The notes beneath the pieces are model-generated. The model did no database searches. It saw only the letters and a list, made by a program, of their open reading frames with translations, and was not told the origin of the DNA. Made by a program: the position numbers and the translations under genes. From Tepidimonas charontis (GTDB lineage Bacteria; Pseudomonadota; Gammaproteobacteria; Burkholderiales; Burkholderiaceae_C): a stretch of 50,598 bases of DNA. Where the stretch lies: positions 1 through 50,598 of the forward strand of contig NZ_VJON01000017.1 in assembly GCF_007556685.1 (NCBI RefSeq), given 5' to 3'. Below are positions 28,501 to 39,731 of the stretch, piece by piece; the first letter of the stretch is position 1, and each line of letters begins with the position of its first letter.

Positions 28501-29335
28501 CTGGCTGGCCGAGTGGCGCGCCACCGACGGCGGCCGCGATCAAGCCGCGCCGGCGCCGCTCGGCCTCGGCGCCGACGGCGCACCAGCCGCAGCGTGGCAC
28601 GCTTGGCCGGCGGGTGCGGCAGCCGGCAGCGCACTGCATGCCGCCTTGCAGCACTGCGCCCACCACGGCTTCGCGCCCCGGCAGGGCCCAGCGCTGGCCG
28701 ATGTCGCTGCGGCGGCGCTGCGCGCCAGCGGTGAGCCCTGGGCCAACGATGCGCAGCGCGCCGCCACCTTGGCCGCTTGGATGCAGGCCATCATCACCAC
28801 CCCGCTGCCATGGCCGGGCGCCGCCCCCGCTGCCCTGCACGCCGTCGGCCGCACGCAAGCCGAAATGGAATTCTGGCTCGGCGTGGCCACTGTGCCGGCA
28901 CGCCGAATCGACGCGCTGCTGCATGAGGCCGTGCCGCTGAAGGCGCCGCGCGCGCCGGTGCGCGACGTCAGCCTCAATGGGCTGCTGAAGGGCTACATCG
29001 ACCTCGTGGTCGAACACGAAGGCCGCTACTACGTGCTCGACCACAAATCGAACCGGCTCGGTGCCGACGACGACGCCTACGCGCCCGCGGCCCTGGATGC
29101 CGCCGTGGCGGCCCACCGCTACGATCTGCAAGCCGTGCTGTACCTGCTGGCGCTGCATCGGCTGCTGCGCCAACGCCTGATCGCCTACGATCCCGCGCGG
29201 CACCTGGGCGGCGCCTTGGTGGTGTTCTGGCGCGGCCTGGGCCACGCCAGCCGCGGCGCCTGGGCCCTGCCCGCCCCGGTTGCGCTGATCGAGCGGCTCG
29301 ACGCCCTGCTCGCTCCCATGGAGGCCGCTGCATGA
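25538..29335 (+). CDS. recB: exodeoxyribonuclease V subunit beta (RecB)
   Basis: 3'-5' helicase and the only nuclease of RecBCD. The 1265-residue protein has Walker A ASAGAGKTWTI around Lys25-Thr26, helicase motifs VVTFTDAATQELKLRI, the DEFQDTDP box (LVDEFQDTDPVQLRI), GDPKQAIYAFRQADI, VVTVHKSKGLEYPVVF and RFYVAVTRARHALWLG, and the C-terminal nuclease domain with GYIDLVVEHEG and YVLDHKSNRLG. The nuclease aspartates correspond to Asp1155 and Asp1168 with Lys1170. All catalytic residues are intact. ATG overlaps the recC stop and the recB stop overlaps recD (ATGA at both), so the three are made together. Confidence 0.97.
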   Translation: MNDLCVTSFPLRGSQLIEASAGAGKTWTIAMLYVRLVLGPHPGADTALPPLLPPQIRVVTFTDAATQELKLRIGQRLAQAAHVFAADASCTTWPPELQALADLRALYPPHTWPHLARRLRLAADGMDEAAISTLHGWALRTLREAAFASGMPFTLELLTDTRALQEQAIDDLWRVHYAGLPPALAASVAAVWPHADALAQALTPVLRHAERWAAQWPGLAGQTLPQVLQQAEQARQTALAPWKARARTSAEAALAVLDQHGAPKALGKSADVRRWLQTLRDWADTDDHRPPDLKTGAQRFTADFRDRTPDLPAAWRALDLWDTVPALGQALAHLPSPHGWLLRHAAVWVQQRLDALLAERDATDYDGLLRRLADALDAPGGAELAQRLRTQQPVALVDEFQDTDPVQLRILDRIYGLHGTDADRALILIGDPKQAIYAFRQADIHSYLQARRACAGRLWRLGTNWRSSDAMVQAVNTLFGLAEARQPMGAFRFRHHADNPVPFEPARAQGRSERWQAGRHAAPLPALTLAHVLPTDGACWNQERLRAAVAAACAQTLTRWLTEADADRRGFYDPAHDQWQPLRPGDITVLVNTRDEAAAVQAALDACGVASVYLSERESVYASDEAATLQRWLHACVHPRDTGAVRAALADPCLNLSPGELHAWVHDEVRWETTLERFERYHRWLHERGVLPVVRALLHDFDVAHRLLDTSGAAHDGHRRLTNLLHLAELLQQAAARLSGPQALLRYLHRARAVATDAPPSTDELSNPLLRLDDERERVRVVTVHKSKGLEYPVVFYPFAMVARVIDSKNGKDPTTLLWHDENGAAHVTLNDEGPQWWTALARADEERLAEELRRFYVAVTRARHALWLGTAATDRLGRSALGYLLGLPDTADDAALQAALQALAARRPRDIVVDTMADGETTLRWRPPTGAARAATGSACYAPRREQTRWWTASYSALLAEPDAPAAAAAGVAPVPADDPEEAPTDAWLAEWRATDGGRDQAAPAPLGLGADGAPAAAWHAWPAGAAAGSALHAALQHCAHHGFAPRQGPALADVAAAALRASGEPWANDAQRAATLAAWMQAIITTPLPWPGAAPAALHAVGRTQAEMEFWLGVATVPARRIDALLHEAVPLKAPRAPVRDVSLNGLLKGYIDLVVEHEGRYYVLDHKSNRLGADDDAYAPAALDAAVAAHRYDLQAVLYLLALHRLLRQRLIAYDPARHLGGALVVFWRGLGHASRGAWALPAPVALIERLDALLAPMEAAA

Positions 29336-31413
29336 GCCTGTTGCCGACGGCAAACGCCCCCGAGGAAGGGGTCACGGCGCACAATAGCGTCATGGCCGCC
29401 TGGCTCCAGCGCGGTCTGGCCAGCGGCGAGCTGCGTCCTGCCGACGTCGCCTTTGCGCATTGGATCGCCGCCCAGGCCCCGAGTGCACCGCCCTGGGTCC
29501 CCATCGCCGCCGCGTGCCTGAGCCGCCACGTGGCCGACGGACACGTCTGCCTGCCGCTGCAGACGGCACCCACCGCAGGCCCATGCCGGCGCTGGCTGAT
29601 GCAACAGCTCGCGGACTGCCCGACAAGACTGGACCATGGCGACATCATCGGCAACGGTACCAACCCCACCCCCTTGGTGCGCGACGGCGCGCGCCTGTAC
29701 CTGTGGCGCCACTGGTACAGTGAGCAAGCGGTGGCGCGGGCACTGGCCCAGCGTCTGCTTGCCCCCGGGGCCGACACCGACCCGACGGCGGCGGCCCGGC
29801 GGCTGCGCCCATGGCTCGACGCGCTCTTTGCGCCGAACGCCGACACACCTGCGGGCCCCGACTGGCAAGCCCTGGCCGTGGCCCTGGCCACACGCCAGCG
29901 CTTGGCCGTCATCACGGGCGGCCCCGGCACCGGCAAAACCACCACCGTCGTGCGGCTGCTCGCCGTGCTGCAAGGCTTGCGCTTGGCTGACGGCGCACCG
30001 CCCTGGCGCATCGGGCTGGCCGCCCCCACCGGCAAGGCCGCTGCACGCCTGGCGCAGTCGGTGGCTGGGGCGCTGGCGCACTTGCCGTGGTGCGCGCTGC
30101 CGCTGCCGACCGCGCAACACGGCACGCTGCGCGCCAGCCTGCCCACCCATGCCACCACGGTGCACCGACTCATCGGCCGCCACGGCGCCATTGGCCGCGT
30201 GCGCCACGACGCCGACCACCCGCTGTGGCTGGACGCCCTGGTCATCGACGAAGCCTCGATGCTGGACCTGGAGCTGTTGCACGAGACGCTGCAAGCGCTG
30301 CCGCCCGACGCGCGCCTGATCCTGCTGGGCGACCGCGATCAGCTGGCCTCCGTCGAGGCCGGCGCCGTCATGGCCCAGCTGTGCGAGCGTGCGCGCAGCG
30401 GTCACTACCCAGCGGCCGTCGCCGCCTGGTTGCACAGTGCCACCGGTCAGGCTCTGCCGGCGCCGTTTTGCGATGACGACGGCACCGCGCTGGATGCCGC
30501 CGTCGTCATGCTGCGCCACAGCCGGCGCTTTGGCGGTGACAGCGGCATCGGGCAGTGGGCAGCTGCCGTCAACGACGGCGACGCGCAACGTCTCGTCCGC
30601 CTGGCCGAAACCCCATCGCCGGACGTACGGCTGCTATGCCCACCCGCCGATGACAGCGGTGGTGGCAACGCCCGCCTCGATGGTTGGGACGAGGCAAGCC
30701 TGTGGGAGGAAGTCGTGCATGCCTGGGGGGCACTGCTGCAGGCCATTCACGCCGGCCCACGCGGCGACGGTGGCTTCGACGCCGATGCCGCCGAGCGCGA
30801 CGCGTGGGCCCGCGCGGTGCTGCAGCGCCACGCCACCTTCCAGGTGTTGTGCGCGCTGCGCGACGGCCCCTGGGGCGTGCAGGGGCTCAACCAACGTGTG
30901 CTGCGGGCCTTGCAGCGCGCGGGTCTGCTCGACGCACGTCTGAGTAGCGCGCACGCCTGGTTCGCCGGCCGGCCGGTGCTGGTCACCCGCAATGCCCCAG
31001 CCTTGGGTCTGATGAACGGCGATCTGGGACTGGTGCTGCCCTATGCACCCCCTGGTGAGGGCCACTCGCTGCGCTGGCGGCTGGCCTTCGCCGCGCCCGA
31101 GCTGCCCGCCGGGGTGCGCTGGGCCCTGCCGGCCCAGCTCGACGGCCTGCAGACCGCTTTTGCGCTGACCGTGCACAAGGCGCAAGGCTCGGAGTTCGAC
31201 CACGTGTGGCTGGCTCTGCCGGCCCTCGCCGACAGCCCGCTGCTCACGCGCGAGCTGCTCTACACCGGCATCACGCGGGCACGGCAGCGTCTGACGCTGG
31301 TGGCCCCGGGCGGCGTGCCCGCGCTGCTGCAAGCCTGCACGCGACGCGCCGAGCGTGCCGGCGGCCTGCGCGCGGCGCTCTTGGCCGCCATGGCCGACCC
31401 AGCCGCGCGATAA
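29332..31413 (+). CDS. recD: exodeoxyribonuclease V subunit alpha (RecD)
   Basis: 5'-3' helicase of RecBCD. The 693-residue protein has Walker A GGPGTGKT at residues 196-203, APTGKAAARLAQSV, Walker B VIDEASMLDLELL, LLGDRDQLASVEAGAV and the C-terminal motif FALTVHKAQGSEFDHVWLALP followed by LLYTGITRAR. The N-terminal 190 residues form the RecB-contact domain. Longer than the E. coli protein (608), mainly through Ala/Pro-rich loops. Last gene of the ATGA-coupled recCBD operon. Confidence 0.96.
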   Translation: MSLLPTANAPEEGVTAHNSVMAAWLQRGLASGELRPADVAFAHWIAAQAPSAPPWVPIAAACLSRHVADGHVCLPLQTAPTAGPCRRWLMQQLADCPTRLDHGDIIGNGTNPTPLVRDGARLYLWRHWYSEQAVARALAQRLLAPGADTDPTAAARRLRPWLDALFAPNADTPAGPDWQALAVALATRQRLAVITGGPGTGKTTTVVRLLAVLQGLRLADGAPPWRIGLAAPTGKAAARLAQSVAGALAHLPWCALPLPTAQHGTLRASLPTHATTVHRLIGRHGAIGRVRHDADHPLWLDALVIDEASMLDLELLHETLQALPPDARLILLGDRDQLASVEAGAVMAQLCERARSGHYPAAVAAWLHSATGQALPAPFCDDDGTALDAAVVMLRHSRRFGGDSGIGQWAAAVNDGDAQRLVRLAETPSPDVRLLCPPADDSGGGNARLDGWDEASLWEEVVHAWGALLQAIHAGPRGDGGFDADAAERDAWARAVLQRHATFQVLCALRDGPWGVQGLNQRVLRALQRAGLLDARLSSAHAWFAGRPVLVTRNAPALGLMNGDLGLVLPYAPPGEGHSLRWRLAFAAPELPAGVRWALPAQLDGLQTAFALTVHKAQGSEFDHVWLALPALADSPLLTRELLYTGITRARQRLTLVAPGGVPALLQACTRRAERAGGLRAALLAAMADPAAR

Positions 31414-31445
31414 TCGAACGACCGTTCACCCTGCAATCGACCACC

Positions 31446-32264
31446 ATGACCTACTGCGTCGCCGTCAAGCTCAAGGCCGGTATGGTGTTTCTGTCCGACT
31501 CGCGCACCAACGCCGGTCTCGATCAGATCAGCACCTTCCGCAAGATGATCGTCTACGAACAGCCCGGTGAGCGCTTCATGGTGTTGCTGTCGGCGGGCAA
31601 CCTCAGTATTTCGCAGTCGATCCGCGAGTTGCTGCAAACCGAGCAGCTACACGACCCTGGCCTGGCCGAGCCGATCACCATCTGGAACGCGCGCAGCCTC
31701 TTCGATGCGGCGCGCGTGCTGGGCGCCACGGTGCGCCGCGTCTACGAGCGCGACGGTGAGGCGCTGCGCCGCAGCGGCATCGAGTTCAATGCCAGCCTCA
31801 TCTTCGGCGGCCAAATCCGCGGCGAGCCCATGCGTTTGTTCCAGGTCTATTCGCCCGGCAATTTCATCGAAGCCACCGATGAGACCCCGTTTTTTCAGAT
31901 CGGCGAGAGCAAATACGGCAAACCCGTCCTCGATCGTGTCCTCACCCCCGACACGCCGTTGGACGACGCCACCAAATGCCTATTGATCTCGATGGACTCG
32001 ACCCTGAAGTCCAACCTGTCGGTGGGCCTGCCGCTGGACCTGGCCGTCTACGAAGCCGGCCAGCTGCGCAGCGACCGCGTGGTCTGCATCGACGAGCACA
32101 ACCGCTATTTCCAGTCCCTGCGCACCGCCTGGGGGCAAAAGCTGCGCGAGGCCTTCGATCAGCTCGATGCCCCCAACTGGCAGCCGGGTGGAGCGCTGAC
32201 CACCTGCAGCCCGCAGCACGCCACCCTGCGCAAAATCACCGCCCCCGGCGATCGCCTGCTCTGA
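31446..32264 (+). CDS. Anbu-type proteasome-like protease (COG3484)
   Basis: A 272-residue member of the Ntn-hydrolase 'ancestral beta subunit' family related to HslV and the proteasome. The second residue is Thr (MTYCVAVKL), which would be the N-terminal nucleophile after removal of Met; Asp18 in LSDSRTNAG and Lys33 in FRKM match the other catalytic positions. SAGNLSISQS and the GSTLKSNLS-like segment (SMDSTLKSNLSVGLP) are also typical. Known Anbu genes usually sit beside transglutaminase-like and circularly permuted ATP-grasp genes; here it stands between recD (32 bp) and a hydrolase (5 bp). Physiological substrate unknown. Confidence 0.88.
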   Translation: MTYCVAVKLKAGMVFLSDSRTNAGLDQISTFRKMIVYEQPGERFMVLLSAGNLSISQSIRELLQTEQLHDPGLAEPITIWNARSLFDAARVLGATVRRVYERDGEALRRSGIEFNASLIFGGQIRGEPMRLFQVYSPGNFIEATDETPFFQIGESKYGKPVLDRVLTPDTPLDDATKCLLISMDSTLKSNLSVGLPLDLAVYEAGQLRSDRVVCIDEHNRYFQSLRTAWGQKLREAFDQLDAPNWQPGGALTTCSPQHATLRKITAPGDRLL

Positions 32265-32269
32265 GCCCG

Positions 32270-33148
32270 ATGACCGAGCCCCGCCCCTGCATCGTCTTCT
32301 CGCACGCCAACAGCTTTCCGGCAGGCACCTACCGTGTGCTGTTCGACGCGCTGCGTGCGCGCGGCTGGACCGTCAAGGCGCTGGCGCGCTTCGGCCACGA
32401 TCCGCGCTACCCCGTCACCAGCAACTGGCCGCACCTGGTGCGACAGTTGGCCGATTTCGTCACCGCCGAGGTACAGCCGCACGACACCCCGCTGTTCCTG
32501 GTGGGCCACTCGCTGGGCGGGTTCCTGAGCCTGATGTGCGCCGCCCAACACCCCGAACTGGCCGGGCAACCGGTGCGCGGCGTGGTGCTGCTCGACTCAC
32601 CCGTGCTGGGCGGATGGAAAGCGCGCGCGCTGGCCGCTGCCAAACACACCCGGCTCATCGGTGCGGTGTCGCCCGGACAAATCAGCCGCAAGCGCCGCAA
32701 CCGCTGGGCCAGCGCCGAGGAGGCGCTGGAGCATTTCCGCCACAAGCGGGCCTTCGCCCGTTGGGATCCGCGCGTGCTGGCCGACTACATCGCACACGGC
32801 ACCCACGACGAAGTCACCCCGCACGGCGTGCAGCGCGTGCTCACCTTCGACCGCGACGTCGAGACCGCCATCTACAACACCTTGCCGCACCATCTCGACC
32901 GCCTGCTGCGCCGCCATCCGCTGCGCTGTCCGGTGGCCTTCATTGGCGGTACGCACTCCGAGGAAATGCGCCGCGTCGGTCTGACCATGACGCACAAGCT
33001 GTGTGGCCGCGAGCCCTCGCCGCGCCTGCAATTCCTGGAGGGCACACACCTGTTTCCGATGGAGCACCCCGAGGCCACCGCCGACGCCATCGAGCGCGCG
33101 CTGCGGCATTTCATGGGGTCCACTGCACCCAGCCCATCCACCCCGTGA
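32270..33148 (+). CDS. alpha/beta-fold hydrolase
   Basis: A 292-residue alpha/beta hydrolase. Nucleophile elbow GHSLGG at residues 79-84 (Ser81), an oxyanion-hole region [12 protein letters not shown] near the N-terminus, and the likely catalytic His in [11 protein letters not shown] near residue 267. No signal peptide. Substrate cannot be told from sequence; relatives are annotated only as hydrolases. The ATG at 32270 follows the Anbu stop by 5 bp, suggesting co-transcription. Its 3' end overlaps the convergent uppP coding region by 38 bp. Confidence 0.85.
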   Translation: MTEPRPCIVFSHANSFPAGTYRVLFDALRARGWTVKALARFGHDPRYPVTSNWPHLVRQLADFVTAEVQPHDTPLFLVGHSLGGFLSLMCAAQHPELAGQPVRGVVLLDSPVLGGWKARALAAAKHTRLIGAVSPGQISRKRRNRWASAEEALEHFRHKRAFARWDPRVLADYIAHGTHDEVTPHGVQRVLTFDRDVETAIYNTLPHHLDRLLRRHPLRCPVAFIGGTHSEEMRRVGLTMTHKLCGREPSPRLQFLEGTHLFPMEHPEATADAIERALRHFMGSTAPSPSTP

Positions 33149-33941
33149 GCAGCACCAGCGCGCCAAAGGCAATGCGGTACCAGGCAAACGGCACGAAGGT
33201 GTGCGAGGCGACATAACGCAGCAGCCACTTCACGCTCACCCACGCCGCCACGAATGACACCCCCAGCCCAACGGCGAAAAACGGCACATCCGCGCTCGAC
33301 AGCAGGGCCCGGTGCTTGACCAGGTCGTAAGCGGCGGCGCCGAACAGCATCGGAATCGCCAGAAAAAAACTGAACTCGGTGGCCACGCGGCGCGACAGGC
33401 CCAGCGCCATGCCACCGATGATGGTGGCCCCCGACCGGCTGACTCCCGGCACCAACGCCAGGCACTGAATCAGCCCCACCCCCAGCGCGTGCGTCCAGCG
33501 CAGCGCATCGACGTCATCCAACCGCGCGGGTGCGGCGCGTGCGTACCGGTGCTCCACCCACAGCATCGCCAGCCCGCCGGCGATGAAGCCTGCGGCCACC
33601 ACCCAGGCGTTGAACAGCCAGGCCTTGATCGGACCGATGAACAGAAACCCGGCCAGCGCGGCTGGGAAAAACCCCAGCAGCACGTGCGCAGCGAACCGCT
33701 GCGCCGTGCGCTCGCGTGGCAAGCCGCGCAGGGTGGCCAGCAGGCGCTGCCCATACAAACCGACGATGGCCAGGATCGCACCGGTCTGGATCACCACCTC
33801 GAACACCTTGGTGCGCTCGTCGGGCAGATTCAACAGCGCCGCCGTCAAAATCAGGTGTCCGGTGGACGAGATCGGCAAAAACTCGGTCAAGCCTTCGACC
33901 AACCCCATCAGGGCGGCCTTCAGCAGCAGTGCAAGGTCCAT
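33111..33941 (-). CDS. uppP: undecaprenyl-diphosphatase (BacA/UppP)
   Basis: Integral membrane phosphatase that recycles undecaprenyl pyrophosphate for peptidoglycan and other envelope polymers; family members give bacitracin resistance. The 276-residue protein has the signature [17 protein letters not shown] at residues 14-30 (Glu16, Glu20) and [10 protein letters not shown] at 165-174, and about seven to eight hydrophobic segments. I chose the ATG at 33939-33941, which gives the usual short N-terminus; a start 15 nt upstream is possible. Convergent overlap with the hydrolase gene. Confidence 0.95.
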   Translation of the reverse strand: MDLALLLKAALMGLVEGLTEFLPISSTGHLILTAALLNLPDERTKVFEVVIQTGAILAIVGLYGQRLLATLRGLPRERTAQRFAAHVLLGFFPAALAGFLFIGPIKAWLFNAWVVAAGFIAGGLAMLWVEHRYARAAPARLDDVDALRWTHALGVGLIQCLALVPGVSRSGATIIGGMALGLSRRVATEFSFFLAIPMLFGAAAYDLVKHRALLSSADVPFFAVGLGVSFVAAWVSVKWLLRYVASHTFVPFAWYRIAFGALVLLTGWMGWVQWTP

Positions 33942-34056
33942 GAGCGGGCGCGACAAGCAGCAAAGCGGCTAGTGTAGCGGGCGGCCGTGCATCGGCCGCG
34001 TCGCCACCGACACAGGGCGGCGGCGCGACGGGCCGCCGCGCACCGCGGTCACCGCG

Positions 34057-34464
34057 TCAGCGCCTGCCGTGCCAGCTTTCGGCGTGATAGGGGCTGCCCG
34101 CCCACACCACAGCGTCGTACCCCCTTCCGTGGCTTCGGTGGCCGTGCTTGTGTTTGAGATGCCCCGGCGGCACGCCATAGACGACGCCCGGGGCCACCAC
34201 CAGCGCGGGCGGCGCCGTCACGACGCGCGCGGGCGGAGCCACCATGACCGGTGTCGCCACCACCACGGGCGGGGCCACCACCACCGTGGGCGCGGTCGCC
34301 CACACCAGCGGCGGTGTATTGCCCACCCGCACCGACACCCCTGGCTGATACACCCCCACCGACCAATAAACGTCGGCCGCTTGCGCGGTGCCCGCCATCG
34401 TCAGCGCCACGGCCGCCAGCAACCGCCATGGCCGCCTCGCATGGAACAACCTCATGGCGTTCAT
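34057..34464 (-). CDS. secreted Val/Pro-rich protein with His-rich tail
   Basis: A 135-residue protein of unknown function. Residues 1-29 are a signal peptide (basic start MNAMRLFHARRPW, core LLAAVALTMAG, cleavage after AQA). The mature part begins ADVYWSVGVYQPGVSVRV, then about 50 residues of alternating Val and Pro (for example PTVVVAPPVVVATPV), then a basic His-rich tail (HLKHKHGHRSHGRG) and YDAVVWAGSPYH. Similar Val/Pro-rich exported proteins are common in betaproteobacteria but uncharacterised. The start has AGGAG 8 nt upstream. Divergent from glnS. The His cluster might bind metal; this is inference. Confidence 0.72.
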   Translation of the reverse strand: MNAMRLFHARRPWRLLAAVALTMAGTAQAADVYWSVGVYQPGVSVRVGNTPPLVWATAPTVVVAPPVVVATPVMVAPPARVVTAPPALVVAPGVVYGVPPGHLKHKHGHRSHGRGYDAVVWAGSPYHAESWHGRR

Positions 34465-34602
34465 CGATTGCACTCCTGGAAACGACGGTTGTCGATATCG
34501 ACATTGAAACATCTCGGCGGCGCGCCAGCGGTTGCTGGTTTGTGACGGCTGTAAGCAGACGTAACCGCGTCCGCCTGCCGTCTGCCTGGCCACTGGGCCG
34601 CC

Positions 34603-34608
34603 TAAAAT
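34603..34608 (+). promoter_or_regulatory. -10-like box before glnS
   Basis: TAAAAT followed by C ends 7 nt before the glnS ATG. No Shine-Dalgarno lies between, and -35 is weak. Position suggests a leaderless message. Confidence 0.35.
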
Positions 34609-34615
34609 CGGGTGC

Positions 34616-36682
<2,067 letters not shown>

Positions 36683-36693
36683 CGCTGCGCGTG

Positions 36694-36716
36694 GCCCCGC
36701 CGGCCACCGGCGGGGC
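36694..36716. terminator. GC-rich hairpin between convergent glnS and infA
   Basis: Perfect 10-bp stem GCCCCGCCGG / CCGGCGGGGC with a 3-nt loop, 11 nt after the glnS stop. There is no T-run on either side, so it would be a bidirectional hairpin block rather than a classic rho-independent terminator. Confidence 0.5.
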
Positions 36717-36779
36717 GCGGTCACTGCCAAGCGCGGCCCTGGCGGGGTGCTGCGGCCTGCACTGCGCCAGCCCCGTGCT

Positions 36780-37046
36780 TCAGCGCGCCTTGCGGCGCAT
36801 GGGCGCTGGCGCCGCACCGGTACGCGGCTCCAGGTGGCGGTAGGTGATGCGGCCCTTGCTCAAATCGTAGGGCGACAGCTCCAGCGATACGCGATCCCCG
36901 GCCAGGATGCGGATGTGATGCTTGCGCATCTTGCCGCCGGAATATGCGATCAGCGTATGACCGTTTTCCAGGGTGACGCGGTAGCGCGAATCCGGCAGGA
37001 TTTCGTCCACCTTGCCGTGCATTTCGATCAATTCTTCCTTGGCCAT
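36780..37046 (-). CDS. infA: translation initiation factor IF-1
   Basis: Small OB-fold factor that occupies the ribosomal A site during initiation. The 88-residue protein starts [13 protein letters not shown] and contains [28 protein letters not shown] and [15 protein letters not shown], all IF-1 signatures. It is about 16 residues longer than E. coli IF-1 because of a basic Pro/Ala-rich tail ([15 protein letters not shown]). GGAGG lies just upstream of the ATG. It stands alone, away from ribosomal protein genes; betaproteobacteria often carry such a second infA in addition to the one in the ribosomal operon. Confidence 0.93.
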   Translation of the reverse strand: MAKEELIEMHGKVDEILPDSRYRVTLENGHTLIAYSGGKMRKHHIRILAGDRVSLELSPYDLSKGRITYRHLEPRTGAAPAPMRRKAR

Positions 37047-37481
37047 GGGGCCTCCGAATACGGGCGCCGCCGATGCCCGTGCAGGCACAGGACGCCAGCG
37101 CCAGCCGCAACCGGCGCGTGGGATGGGGCTTGCCAAGGGGAGCGCTGAATCGGGTGATGGACCGGCGTAGCCACGCCGGCTGCCATGGCGGTGTTGAGGA
37201 AAACCGCAAACCGTTGCCAACGGCACACACGGGGGAAAGCAACCCATGCGGCGCCACCAGTGTACCACGCACCGCGACCCGGCGTGGACCCGGAACACTC
37301 GGGCCTGGGTACCGCGGGCGGGCGCGGCCAGCGCCGTGGCCCCGGCGGCCACCGACACTGCGCACACGAGGGGGGTGCGGCTCGCCTCGTCTCGTCTCAT
37401 GCACCCGACGAACCGGCTGGAGTCGACCGCGCTTTGCCGGGCGGTCCCACCGCACCCGTCGCCGGTGCACGAAACGGCACA
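37047..37481. other. 435-bp stretch between infA and thiC
   Basis: No convincing gene or RNA is seen. Open frames here are short and composition-driven. It must hold the infA promoter and the 3' end of the thiC transcript. The only structured element I note is a 13-bp palindrome, CCGTTG-C-CAACGG, at 37210-37222, about 165 bp upstream of infA; its role is unknown. Confidence 0.5.
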
Positions 37482-39512
<2,031 letters not shown>

Positions 39513-39516
39513 TCAC

Positions 39517-39612
39517 GCTCTCCTTCCGCCGGCATGAACCGGATCAAGTTCACGGGTTTGGCCGCTGGCCATCTCAGCCCGCCGTTGGCGGACACCCCGG
39601 AGCACAGCTCCA
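39517..39612 (-). promoter_or_regulatory. TPP riboswitch (THI element) of thiC
   Basis: Read on the minus strand, the leader has the full conserved set in order: CCGGGGTG near 39600, a short stem CCGCC/GGCGG, GGCTGAGATGG at about 39570, AACCCGTGAACTTGATC, then GGTTCATGCCGGCGGAAGGA ending near 39521. These are the pyrimidine- and pyrophosphate-sensor helices. It lies about 110 nt upstream of the thiC start. Thiamine pyrophosphate binding would lower thiC expression; whether by termination or by hiding the ribosome site cannot be told, but no T-run follows, favouring translational control. Confidence 0.95.
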
Positions 39613-39617
39613 TTGTA
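39612..39617 (-). promoter_or_regulatory. -10 box for thiC
   Basis: TACAAT on the minus strand directly precedes the first stem of the riboswitch, so transcription would start at its beginning. The -35 region is not consensus. Confidence 0.5.
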
Positions 39618-39731
39618 GAGGGGGTTTGGCATCGGCGCGCAGGCCCCGGACCCGAGGCGCAGCGCCACAGCCATGAACGGCAATGCCGCAACCGAAGCAG
39701 CGCCGCCCGGTCGCGCTCGACGCTGGGACCG

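Noticed and set aside
27047-29335. Loss of the RecB nuclease domain
   Set aside because: The catalytic Asp1155, Asp1168 and Lys1170 are all present, so the nuclease looks functional.
25457-29353. Minus-strand open frame of 1298 codons antisense to recB
   Set aside because: recB is intact with all helicase and nuclease motifs; the opposite frame shows no family motif.
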